From: Spirochaetia bacterium
Lineage (GTDB): Bacteria > Spirochaetota > Spirochaetia > CADAEX01
Length of the DNA: 33,119 bases
Reading direction: 5' to 3'
NCBI GenBank assembly: GCA_017535435.1
Contig: JAFXTY010000081.1
Span: 1 to 33,119, forward strand
Every line of letters starts with the position of its first letter. The stretch's first letter is position 1. Of the stretch, positions 24,384 through 32,110 are shown piece after piece. The position numbers and the translations under genes are program-made. Below the pieces are notes generated by a model. The model did no database searches and was not told the origin of the DNA. It saw nothing but the letters and a program-made list of their open reading frames with translations.

Positions 24384-25400
24384 ATGATTAAAAGACTTCT
24401 TTTTCTTGTTATATGTCTCCTTGCTTTGATGCCTGCGGCAGCTGAGCCGAAGGATTATGCAGCTATTGATTTTGTAGGCGATGTCTCTTTGGCAGACAAC
24501 TGGGCAGTAGGCTGGCGGTATGATGCGAGAAAAAAGAAAGTTCTGGGCATTCTTTCCAAAGATATAGTGGATATTATGACCAAGAGCGACTTTATGGTGG
24601 TGAATTCCGAGTTCGCTGTCAGCAACAGGGGTAAACCTGTAGAAAACAAGAAGTACACTTTCCGGGCAAGACCCGAGCGGCTTAACATATATCACGAGAT
24701 GGGGGTGGATCTGGCCCTTCTTGCGAACAACCATGTTTATGACTATGGAAAAGAGGCTTTTCTGGATATGTTCGATGCTTTCGATGCAGTGGGAATTCCG
24801 TACATAGGGGCAGGGCATGATCTGGAAGAGGCTATGAGGCCTTATAATGTGGTTATCAACGGGTATAAGTTTGCGATATTAAATGGCTCCCGGGCCGAGA
24901 AATACAGGCTTACGCCAGGGGCTACTGCCTCTGAGCCGGGAATATTCCTGTGCTATGACACAACCAACATGGTCAATGCCATCAGGAAAGCAAAGGAAGA
25001 TAACGATATCGTCATAGCCGTGATCCACTTCGGAAAAGAGCTTTCTCATGACCTTGAGAAGGAGCAGGTGGAGAGTGCACGGCTCTATATAGACAGCGGC
25101 GCCGATATGGTGGTGGGGCACCATGCCCATGTGCTTCAGGGGGTAGAGTTCTATAAGGACAAACCTATAATCTATAACCTGGGAAACTTTATTTTTAACG
25201 CCGATACCGTTGATACGGCTATATTCGAAGTGCGGCTCGATGCAGACGGCAAGATGGAGTATTATATTATCCCTGCGATTCAGGATGAAGTTTATACCCG
25301 TCTGGCAAATCCAGAAGAGAAAGCCAGGATAATTAAAGATATTAATTCTTGGAGTATAAATGCGTATCTGGACAGCGACGGCAGGATGATGAAGAAGTAG
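24384..25400 (+). CDS. CapA family (PGA_cap) exported metallophosphatase-like protein
   Basis: A 338-residue protein with a cleavable signal (cut near AAAEP, residue ~20). The fold is the calcineurin-like CapA family: FVGDVSL (~31-37), NSEFAVSN, LLANNHVYDYG, AVIHFGKELSH, the metal-binding VVGHHAHVLQG and IIYNLGNFIFN. CapA proteins take part in poly-gamma-glutamate synthesis or anchoring, but many homologues act on other extracellular polymers. No capB, capC or pgsE is seen nearby, so the polymer role is unproven. No ribosome site is obvious at this start. The RiPP precursor gene follows 73 nt downstream. Confidence 0.88.
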   Translation: MIKRLLFLVICLLALMPAAAEPKDYAAIDFVGDVSLADNWAVGWRYDARKKKVLGILSKDIVDIMTKSDFMVVNSEFAVSNRGKPVENKKYTFRARPERLNIYHEMGVDLALLANNHVYDYGKEAFLDMFDAFDAVGIPYIGAGHDLEEAMRPYNVVINGYKFAILNGSRAEKYRLTPGATASEPGIFLCYDTTNMVNAIRKAKEDNDIVIAVIHFGKELSHDLEKEQVESARLYIDSGADMVVGHHAHVLQGVEFYKDKPIIYNLGNFIFNADTVDTAIFEVRLDADGKMEYYIIPAIQDEVYTRLANPEEKARIIKDINSWSINAYLDSDGRMMKK

Positions 25401-25473
25401 TATTGATATCAGCTGTTATTTTTTCTTGACGGCAGAAAACAGCCTATATTAAAGTGAAATTCAGGAGGTAATA

Positions 25474-25713
25474 ATGGCAAAGATTAATAGAAGTGAACTT
25501 ACCAAGGAACAGCTTTCAAAGGCCCTGGAGTGCAAGACATCAGATGAACTGATTGCCCTGGCAAAAGCAGAAGGCTACGATATAACAAAGGATGAGGCCG
25601 AGGCTTATCTTGCCGAGATGGCCAACATGGAACTGGACAACAAGGATCTGGAAAAAGTGGCCGGCGGGCTCAATGATATATGCTGGCGGCTCCCTTGCGG
25701 TGATCACTTATAA
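25474..25713 (+). CDS. Solitary Nif11-type RiPP precursor, short CWRLPC core
   Basis: A 79-residue peptide preceded by a very strong AGGAGGT ribosome site. Its 65-residue leader matches the one at 486-767 without gaps (about 38 of 65 identical by hand count, including KT-DELIALAK) and ends in the same KVAGG. The core (66-79) is only 14 residues, with C70-W71 and C75. The C-W dipeptide just after the GG site is also found in the other core. No modifying enzyme is adjacent, so I infer modification in trans by the radical SAM enzyme 25 kb away or one elsewhere. Its 3' end overlaps the convergent Nudix gene by 10 nt. Confidence 0.88.
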   Translation: MAKINRSELTKEQLSKALECKTSDELIALAKAEGYDITKDEAEAYLAEMANMELDNKDLEKVAGGLNDICWRLPCGDHL

Positions 25714-26132
25714 TTTTTTAAAAATTTCTTGATTTCCCGCTTTACTCCAAAGGCTAGCTTGTAGTCACCAAGTTTGCTGATAGGGATGAACTTCATCTCG
25801 GAGAATTCACGAATCTCTGTGGGCACTGGAAAATCAGAAGGAACCTCATACATATAAGTTTTCCATTTAAAAAATGGTAATCTTATATAGTCTGTGACAG
25901 TTTCTCCAATCTGCACTGCTTTTACATCGCTACACAGGTCTAATCCTGTTTCTTCCTTCAATTCCCGCCCTGCAGCCGTAAATAAGGTTAAGTCCTTTAA
26001 TTCATAACCACCGCCTGGAATGGACCATTTGCCTGCCTGCGGCTTATATTTCCGATTGCCCAGCAGAACCTGATATTCACCATCTGCTTTTTTGAACAGT
26101 GCAACACCTGCACCTTTGTATGGAATTTTCAT
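25704..26132 (-). CDS. Nudix hydrolase
   Basis: A 142-residue pyrophosphohydrolase of the MutT superfamily. The Nudix box starts at KWSIPGGGYE and ends RELKEETGL, with the metal-binding catalytic glutamates in place. The glutamate normally 8 residues before the R of REL is a leucine here, with Asp one position earlier, a small departure from the consensus. Substrate unknown: family members hydrolyse damaged nucleotides, nucleotide sugars or ADP-ribose. It lies 15 nt after the small gene at 26148-26384, probably in one operon. Confidence 0.92.
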   Translation of the reverse strand: MKIPYKGAGVALFKKADGEYQVLLGNRKYKPQAGKWSIPGGGYELKDLTLFTAAGRELKEETGLDLCSDVKAVQIGETVTDYIRLPFFKWKTYMYEVPSDFPVPTEIREFSEMKFIPISKLGDYKLAFGVKREIKKFLKNYK

Positions 26133-26147
26133 ATTGTACCTACCTTT

Positions 26148-26384
26148 TCAATCAACGACCCAACCTGCAGCAACCAGATCTTCCACTGACAAATATTTTT
26201 CAATAGTGCCATCTTCGGTTACAACATCCCAGTGGTCGGTGGCAATACCTTTCACTACAGAGACAACACCATACCTGTTCTCTTCCCGCCAGTGTTTGAC
26301 GTGACAAGGCTCCATGCATCTGCCGTTGAAAAGTATATCGATTGATGATTTAATCCGTTCCTTGCGCCAATGATTTTCAGCCAT
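26148..26384 (-). CDS. Small hypothetical protein (78 aa)
   Basis: I do not recognise the family. The 78-residue protein is soluble, rich in Trp and charged residues, with a central MEPCHVKHW, then YGVVSVVKGIATDHWDVVTEDG, which looks like two short beta strands of a small barrel, and a C-terminal LSVEDLVAAGWVVD. AGAAAGGAAC precedes the ATG and TTGACA lies upstream (26436-26431 on this strand), supporting real expression. It is the first gene before the Nudix hydrolase. Confidence 0.7.
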   Translation of the reverse strand: MAENHWRKERIKSSIDILFNGRCMEPCHVKHWREENRYGVVSVVKGIATDHWDVVTEDGTIEKYLSVEDLVAAGWVVD

Positions 26385-26475
26385 AGACAGTTCCTTTCTT
26401 AAGTATAAAAATAATATACATATGTTGGTGTGTCAAAGAATGCTACAGGAACAAAAATAATTTAAAATTCTTTAT

Positions 26476-26504
26476 TTGATAACAATACTGAAATGATGTA
26501 GAAT
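26476..26504 (+). promoter_or_regulatory. Promoter for the ABM monooxygenase gene
   Basis: TTGATA (26476-26481), a 17-bp spacer and TAGAAT (26499-26504): ten of twelve consensus bases. AAGGAGAA lies before the ATG at 26530. Confidence 0.75.
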
Positions 26505-26529
26505 GCATCTGTAAAGAAGGAGAATCAGC

Positions 26530-26820
26530 ATGAAGCAGTTCATAGAAGTTCATTATTATCTCAAGGACGGGAAGCGGGAGGAATTCTACCGTGCAATTAT
26601 GGAAAGCGGGATTGCCGCCGCATCCAGGGCAGAGAAAGGAAACGAGAAATACGATTACTTCTACAGCCCTGACAATAAGAATGAACTGCTCCTGATTGAG
26701 CTGTGGGCATCGGAGGAGGTACTTAAGCAGCACTGGGAAACTGATCATTTCAAGGCCCTTGGTGAACTTAAGAAGGAATATGTGGCTGATACAGTGATCA
26801 GCCGGTATGAGGTGGAATAA
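26530..26820 (+). CDS. Antibiotic biosynthesis monooxygenase (ABM) domain protein
   Basis: A 96-residue protein with the ABM/YgiN ferredoxin-like fold pattern: an N-terminal strand FIEVHYYLKDGKREEFYRAI, a central YDYFYSPDNKNELLLIELWASEEVLKQHWETDHF with the conserved W and H positions, and a C-terminal strand ISRYEVE. Relatives are small quinol or heme-like monooxygenases, or stress-linked proteins of unclear substrate. It has its own good promoter and a strong ribosome site. The next gene starts 2 nt after its stop. Confidence 0.88.
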   Translation: MKQFIEVHYYLKDGKREEFYRAIMESGIAAASRAEKGNEKYDYFYSPDNKNELLLIELWASEEVLKQHWETDHFKALGELKKEYVADTVISRYEVE

Positions 26821-26822
26821 TA

Positions 26823-27362
26823 ATGCATGGCGAATATCTGACAAAAATTAGAATTGTGCTCTTGGTGGCTTTAGTTATGGCTCTTGCTATACCAGCTGCA
26901 GCCCAGGGAAAGGCAGACAATAAAGTATATTTTGCGGCACCGTTGTTCAACCAGAGCGAGAAGGACTACAACCTTAAGATCACCAACATTCTTGAAAGCT
27001 ACGGCTATGAGGTTTTCCTGCCTCAGCGTGACGGTTATCTGGCGGCAGATATGGAAGGAAAGAGCCAGGAAGAGCTCATGGATATGATTTTCAAGAAGGA
27101 TTATCAAGAGGTTCTTAAGGCCGATATTATCTTTGTGATACTTGATGGAAGGTCACCGGATGAGGGGGCCTGTGTTGAGCTGGGTATTGCCTATGCCAGC
27201 GGCAAAAGATGCTATGGCTTCAAGACTGATGCCAGGTCAGTAGAATTCGGTCTGGATCTGAATCCCATGATAACAGGATGCTTCAAGAAGCTGTTCTATG
27301 ACTTGGATGGCAATAAACTGGTTGAGGAATTGAAGCAGTATCTGTCCCAGAATAAACTGTGA
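26823..27362 (+). CDS. Nucleoside 2-deoxyribosyltransferase homologue with signal peptide
   Basis: A 179-residue protein. Residues ~33-179 match the nucleoside 2-deoxyribosyltransferase family: VYFAAPLF (substrate-binding Tyr), then KADIIFVILDGRSPDEGACVELGIAYASGK with the catalytic glutamate in the VELG position (E119), and FGLDLNPMI. These enzymes swap bases between deoxyribonucleosides in salvage and are normally cytoplasmic. Here residues 1-27 are a clear signal peptide (positive start, long hydrophobic run, IPAAA before Q). A GAGGTGG ribosome site fits this start, and there is no later Met before the domain. The protein is therefore predicted to be exported, which is unusual. Operon partner of the ABM gene. 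Confidence 0.85.
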   Translation: MHGEYLTKIRIVLLVALVMALAIPAAAQGKADNKVYFAAPLFNQSEKDYNLKITNILESYGYEVFLPQRDGYLAADMEGKSQEELMDMIFKKDYQEVLKADIIFVILDGRSPDEGACVELGIAYASGKRCYGFKTDARSVEFGLDLNPMITGCFKKLFYDLDGNKLVEELKQYLSQNKL

Positions 27363-27449
27363 AATATAACAAAATATTATCTCCTCAAGGAATAGAAAAA
27401 TCTCTATAAATAATTTATTTATGGATATGAATAAAAATCATAATATAAT

Positions 27450-29044
27450 GTAAAAATTATTTATAAACTTTTTTTAGTCGCAATAGTAGTTACAATATTT
27501 ATTGTTATAGGCTGTGACATCGGTTCATCTGGCAGTTCCAGCTCATCAAAAGGGGGGCGATTTGTCAGGGCAGAAGAAATCGGCACAGTTTCTCTGGATG
27601 AAATCATTGAGAATAAAAAGAATGGCGGCGGTGATGCAGCAGAGCTGGAGGAACTGGAGAACCTTAGAGCTGAGCGCATTGAAAAATACAAAATAGAAAT
27701 GAAGAAAGCTTTTAAAAAGCGAAAACTTAAGCTTAAAGGCGTTAATTCAGCATCTGATATAGATGATCTTTTTGAAAATAATAAGAAATTCAAGGATAGT
27801 CTCTGCTGTGAGGTTGCGGCGTTCAAACTTGACTATACGACAACTGACCCATTTGATAATGAAGTTACGGCTTCAATGAGAGTCCTTGTAAATTATCTGG
27901 AGTATTTTGATCTGTGGGACTGGAGCTGGCATAGATTTTATGCCTGCTCAGATATTGCAGTTCTTCATTGTCACGCCACACAGCTTAAGGACACCGATGT
28001 TCCTTCAAAGAAATCTGGATTTAATGCTTCTGAATGTGGCCTTCTGTATGAGACATGCTTCCATGACTATATGGTTGTTTTCCCGGACTATCTGGGGTAT
28101 GGCACTTCAAAGGACAGTATTCATCCTTACCTCATTCAGGAGAATACCGGCAAGCAGTGCTGGGATGCCGCCTGTGCCGCTATATACTGGAAGTGTAATA
28201 AAAGTGATTCAAATGGCGACTCTTTCAGAGGTCTGGAAAATGATTATTACACTGCTGCCATCGGCTATTCCCAGGGTGGTGCAGCTGCCCTCGCCACTCA
28301 GAACTACATAGAAAAATACGATGACAGGGACCGCACCCATTTCAGAGGCGTTGTATGCGGAGACGGCCCCTATGATGCAATGTCTACATATAAATTTTAC
28401 ACGGAAAACGGGATGTACCTTCCAAGAGTAATAACTCTGATTCTCCGCTCTTATCTTTACTACTACAAGGATTCCTACCTCAAGGGCTTTACGGCGCCAG
28501 CGACTTCTTGAAGGATGAAGTTATAACGGCCTTGAAAGACGGCACAGACAAGGAATGGAATATGATTGATTCAAAAGAAAAATCAACCACCGATATTGAC
28601 AATGCGATTAAAAATGCGCTGGGAGTGTCTATTCCAGTACAACCGTCAGATATGTTTAAAGCCGAAGCCATGAACCCCTCTTCAGCCGCATATAAGGCTC
28701 TTGAAAAAGCATTTGCCGCCAACAATTTGGCAGATTCAAGAAATTGGGCCGGTGGAACAAATAATCATAAATCACAATTCATCCATTTTGAATGCGATGA
28801 GGTTGTTCCATATGTAAACTATATCAATGTGGCTAATGCGCTGAAAAATACGAAATATATTAATTGGAAGGAACCTTCAGTTCTAATGACTATCATTAAA
28901 GCAGTGCAAGCCCTGGAAATATTTATTGATCTTCTGGATATAGTTGATGATCTTGAAAAGGTTGCGGGTGAAACCACCCCATATGATGGTGCACATGTTG
29001 CCGGAGGAGAACTTTTCTTTGTAGGAAATATCTTCTACATATAA
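27450..29044 (+). pseudogene. Frameshifted secreted alpha/beta-hydrolase (lipase/esterase-like) lipoprotein
   Basis: The first frame, open from 27444, encodes a lipoprotein signal (VTIFIVIGC, Cys codon at 27513), a Ser/Gly linker, a charged coiled-coil-like stretch and an alpha/beta-hydrolase domain with VVFPDYLGYGTSK and nucleophile elbow GYSQGG (Ser codon at 28269). The frame stops at 28509. The next frame carries on directly (YGASDFLKDEV) and holds the remaining triad residues: Asp in FECDEVV (codon 28796) and His in GAHVAGG (codon 28994). A one-base loss near GGGCTTTAC (28484-28492) explains the split. No ATG, GTG or TTG is in frame ahead of the signal peptide; restoring one base after the ATG at 27448 would give a normal start. 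Two lesions suggest a decayed gene, or sequence error. Confidence 0.8.
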
Positions 29045-29067
29045 AGATTACAAAAGCTGGTAATTTT

Positions 29068-29562
29068 TCAGCTGTCCCCCTGAAGGGGTATGAACACTGC
29101 GTTGGCCAGGATGAATAGGTTCTCCAGGGTGGCGTTCTGCTTCATGCTGACAGAGTAGGTGAGTCCCGGCACTATGTCCTGCCAGATGACAATTCCTGTG
29201 GTCTCGCCATCAGACTCAAACCAGCGTGCTGTTGCAGTGTTGTAGCCCACCGGCAGCTCCACTTCTTTCTCCCATTTATAATAGAAGCCGGATATGTCCT
29301 CAAGCTCCGTGGATGTGCTGGGCTTTATCCGGGCGGTGCAATCAGCTCCCTGCCAGGTGAAGTCCGCCTGGGCCAGGTTTCCTGCTATAATTGAATAGTA
29401 GATATTCTCCGCATCCTTGGGGATGCCGAATGTTATCCCCAGCTTCTCCTGAATCTCCTCGAAGGAGGATTCCACGATAGGGTTGGGCATCTCCACCTGA
29501 TTTTTCCTGCAACCGCAGATAAGGAGAAGTGGTAAAAAGAATAAAAGGGGAATACGCCTCAT
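29068..29562 (-). CDS. Putative lipoprotein of unknown function
   Basis: A 164-residue protein with a short positive signal and lipobox ICGC at residue ~18, so it is membrane-anchored. The mature part begins with a helical SSFEEIQEKLGITFGIP segment, followed by beta-rich sequence with ADFTWQGADCTARI and TTGIVIWQDIVPGLTYSVSM. I do not recognise the family. It begins 9 nt after the VanX-like dipeptidase, so an envelope-related role is plausible but not shown. Confidence 0.8.
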   Translation of the reverse strand: MRRIPLLFFLPLLLICGCRKNQVEMPNPIVESSFEEIQEKLGITFGIPKDAENIYYSIIAGNLAQADFTWQGADCTARIKPSTSTELEDISGFYYKWEKEVELPVGYNTATARWFESDGETTGIVIWQDIVPGLTYSVSMKQNATLENLFILANAVFIPLQGDS

Positions 29563-29571
29563 TGCTGCCCT

Positions 29572-30213
29572 CTATTTCAATATGTCATAGGCCACAGGGA
29601 ATGTGAAGTAGGTGTCGGGGTAGGGCTCATCAGCCAGCATGAAGTGCCACCATTCGCAGTCCAGGGGTTTGAAGCCGTTCCTTATCATGACCTTCTGAAG
29701 GAACATCCTGTTGGCAAACTGCTCCTCGGTTATCCCGGTGTAATCGGGGTGGGAGATAGGCCCGAAGAAATCGAAGGGGCTGCCCATGTCCAGCTCCTTC
29801 CCGGTGCTCATGTCCAGCAGGGTCAGATCCACAGCGCTTCCACGGCTGTGGCTGGACTGAGTTGCGATATAGCCTTTCTCGAAAAGCTCCTGCTTCTGCA
29901 GGTCGGGGTAGAAGATGTGCTTCATCCGTACATCCTGGTCCTCAAGACCCCACAGCATAAAATGCTTTACAGCCGGGGCAGGTCGGTAAGCATCGAACAC
30001 TTTGAGCCGGTATCCAGACACCATCATCTCCTTGCTCACAGCCTTGAGTGCCCGGGTAGCCTCCCGGGTAAGGAATGCACAGGGCTCCTCGTAGCCGTCT
30101 ATTCTGTCACCGATGAAGTTGTATGTGGAGTAATAGCGGATCTCCTGTATGATGTCTGGCACATAGTCAGATAGCAGGACAAATCCGGAAGCATCCTTTG
30201 TCACATCTTTCAT
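29572..30213 (-). CDS. D-alanyl-D-alanine dipeptidase (VanX/DdpX family)
   Basis: A zinc metallopeptidase that cleaves D-Ala-D-Ala dipeptide. I use the ATG at 30213 (213 residues) because the longer frame starts at TTG and overlaps the divergent gene. Key residues are R77 in DAYRP, H122 and D129 in SHSRGSAVD, and E187 and H190 in EWWH, matching the VanX zinc and catalytic set. No signal peptide with this start, so the enzyme is cytoplasmic. No vanH or vanA-type ligase is present, so peptidoglycan-fragment recycling is more likely than glycopeptide resistance. A TATAAA box (30228-30223) lies only 9 nt before the ATG, and no ribosome site is visible, suggesting a leaderless mRNA. Confidence 0.92.
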   Translation of the reverse strand: MKDVTKDASGFVLLSDYVPDIIQEIRYYSTYNFIGDRIDGYEEPCAFLTREATRALKAVSKEMMVSGYRLKVFDAYRPAPAVKHFMLWGLEDQDVRMKHIFYPDLQKQELFEKGYIATQSSHSRGSAVDLTLLDMSTGKELDMGSPFDFFGPISHPDYTGITEEQFANRMFLQKVMIRNGFKPLDCEWWHFMLADEPYPDTYFTFPVAYDILK

Positions 30214-30270
30214 ACTGTTGATTTTATAGAAGAAACTTGCAATAATCAAGGGCAGAGAAGGGACAACGGA

Positions 30271-31878
30271 ATGCAGAAAAGATTTGATATGAAAGGCCAA
30301 GAGACAATTCAGGAGATTCTGGATTTTAACCGTCAGACTCTTAAAGATTTTAAGCTTGATTCAAAAGAGAGACTGCGTGCAGAGCTGACATGCGAAGAAG
30401 TGCTGATGCGGCTGATCGAGCATGGTGATTTTTCCAAGAAAAAAAATATTTCCCTCAACATTATTAAATTTTTAGGCAATGTCAGCATAGATATGCGGGT
30501 TCCTGGAAATGATTTTGAATTTTTGCCCAAGCCTGATTTTGATGATATAGAGAACGATGATGAGACAGCAGAGGCCATACAGAGCATTATTTTACGATCC
30601 CTTGGCGACAAGATAAGCTTCCGGCATTCAGGTGATTATAATACTGTCCGGATCCAGGCTTTCCGCTCCCAGTATTTCAATCTGTATTTAATATTGACAG
30701 CAATGATCCTGGCAATCATTACAGGGACTGCCATGAAATATTTCCTGCCGGAACAGGTCTGCGGTTTCATTAATGAGAATATTTTCCAGTCGTTCAGCAC
30801 ATTGTTCATGAACGGTCTTAAGCTGTGTGCAGTACCGGTTGTCTTCTTTTCTATTGTCACCTGCTTTACTCAGACAGATAGTTTGTCCGGAATAAAGAGG
30901 ATTGTTTTCAAGCTGTTTGCTGTTTTTTCTGTTCTGATGGTCTTTGCTTCATTCTTAGGGTACTTGGTGGTTAAGCTGTTCAAAACAGGAGTCGGAATAC
31001 ATCTGACTGCCGCTTTGAGCTCCGATGCAGTTCAGGGCAATCTGCTGTCAATAAGGAATGTTCTTGTTGATGTGGTGCCGAACAATATCATCAGACCCTT
31101 TGCAGAAGGGAATATGATTCAGCTGATAGCTCTGGCAATTCTGATCGGAGTGGCATGTGGAGCCTGCAGGATAAAAATTGTCTCTTCAATCTTTGATGAA
31201 GTCAACAGGCTTTTTATGAAGATTATCGGATTCTTCATACATCTTCTTCCGCTGTTTGTCTTCTGTTCTGTTTCATCTATGCTGATTATGACAGGATCCA
31301 AGGTGCTGCTTTCTGTCCTGGGAATTTTCTATACTGCTATTATTGCCAATCTGCTGCTTTTCCTGCTTTATAGTCTTATTACTGTTTTCCTTGGGTTTAA
31401 TCCTTTTATGGTGCTTAAAAAATCGATGCAGATGCTGTTGACCAGCTTTACAACCGCTTCAAGTATAGCCTCTATGCCGGATGCCATGCAGGCTGCTGAG
31501 AATCTGGGTGTATCCCCCAAAATGTATAAGTTCTCTATCCCGATAGGAATGACTATTTTTAAAAGCACTTTGTGCCTTTATATAGTGATTGTTGTCTGCT
31601 CAATAGCAAACATTTATGGTATTGCTATGCCGTTCCTGAAGATTATTTCGCTGGTACTGTCTACAGTTATTCTTGTAATAGCTATGCCTGGAATACCGGG
31701 GGTGGGTATTATCCTGCTGTCATCGCTGTTGACAATGGCAGGTTGCCCAATTGAGGCCCTGGGGCTTATAGTGGGAATCGATCCGATTATTGATATGCTT
31801 GGAACACCAGGTGGGGTATTCGGCGTTCTGATAGCAGTCCTGACTGTGGCAAAAAGCGAGAAGATGTTAAAAAAATAA
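30271..31878 (+). CDS. SDF-family transporter homologue with RsbW-like domain and lost ion-site motifs
   Basis: A 535-residue homologue of the protein at 823-2466 with the same two-part layout. Residues 1-~130 form the soluble RsbW-like domain, with TCEEVLMRLIEHGD in the N-box position (Asn replaced by Arg, His kept). The SDF membrane domain follows. Its coupling residues are altered: the NMDGT position reads FKSTL (430-434), and the positions equal to GltPh R397, N401 and D405 are G511, G515 and V519, although D504, D508 and T512 are kept. SSxxTLP is changed to SSIASMP. Ordinary sodium-coupled uptake is therefore doubtful; a uniporter or ligand sensor is possible. Length and membrane pattern are intact, so it is not simply decaying. 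Confidence 0.85.
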   Translation: MQKRFDMKGQETIQEILDFNRQTLKDFKLDSKERLRAELTCEEVLMRLIEHGDFSKKKNISLNIIKFLGNVSIDMRVPGNDFEFLPKPDFDDIENDDETAEAIQSIILRSLGDKISFRHSGDYNTVRIQAFRSQYFNLYLILTAMILAIITGTAMKYFLPEQVCGFINENIFQSFSTLFMNGLKLCAVPVVFFSIVTCFTQTDSLSGIKRIVFKLFAVFSVLMVFASFLGYLVVKLFKTGVGIHLTAALSSDAVQGNLLSIRNVLVDVVPNNIIRPFAEGNMIQLIALAILIGVACGACRIKIVSSIFDEVNRLFMKIIGFFIHLLPLFVFCSVSSMLIMTGSKVLLSVLGIFYTAIIANLLLFLLYSLITVFLGFNPFMVLKKSMQMLLTSFTTASSIASMPDAMQAAENLGVSPKMYKFSIPIGMTIFKSTLCLYIVIVVCSIANIYGIAMPFLKIISLVLSTVILVIAMPGIPGVGIILLSSLLTMAGCPIEALGLIVGIDPIIDMLGTPGGVFGVLIAVLTVAKSEKMLKK

Positions 31879-31882
31879 ATAG

Positions 31883-32110
31883 AAAAACACTACCAACGTT
31901 GGTATTCATTGTTGGTTTTTGCCTGTTTTTATACTTTTTCTGAAAAATTTTATTCAAGATAACTCTTTATACTACAAGCAAATAGAAAAAAGTTTCAAAA
32001 AAATGAAAAATTTCTCTTGTGTTACTATTGACAGATTAGTAACGGTATAGTAATGTTGGTATTGTAAACGGAAACGTTGGTGAAACGTTACTGAAAAAAG
32101 GAGAAAAAAA
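31883..32110 (+). promoter_or_regulatory. Repeat-rich promoter region of the BspA-like gene
   Basis: A palindrome TACCAACGTTGGTA sits at 31891-31904; its left arm can also pair with GTTGGT at 31911-31916, giving a possible weak terminator for the upstream gene. TTGACA (32028-32033) is flanked by GTTACTA (32021-32027) and TAGTAAC (32037-32043). Further AACGTTGGT and AACGTTACT copies lie at 32074-32082 and 32084-32092. A clear -10 box is not obvious; TAATGT lies 17 bp after TTGACA. AAGGAG precedes the ATG. Confidence 0.6.

Noticed and set aside
28484-28510. Programmed -1 ribosomal frameshifting in the hydrolase gene
   Set aside because: GGGCTTT is not a proper X-XXY-YYZ slippery site and no clear downstream pseudoknot was seen. 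The missing start codon favours mutation or error.
29572-30213. VanX-like gene as glycopeptide resistance
   Set aside because: No vanH, vanA/B-type ligase or VanR/S genes are nearby; a stand-alone dipeptidase is more likely housekeeping or recycling.
30214-30300. Longer VanX-like protein with an N-terminal signal-like stretch
   Set aside because: It would need a TTG start and would overlap the divergent SDF gene; the ATG at 30213 is simpler.
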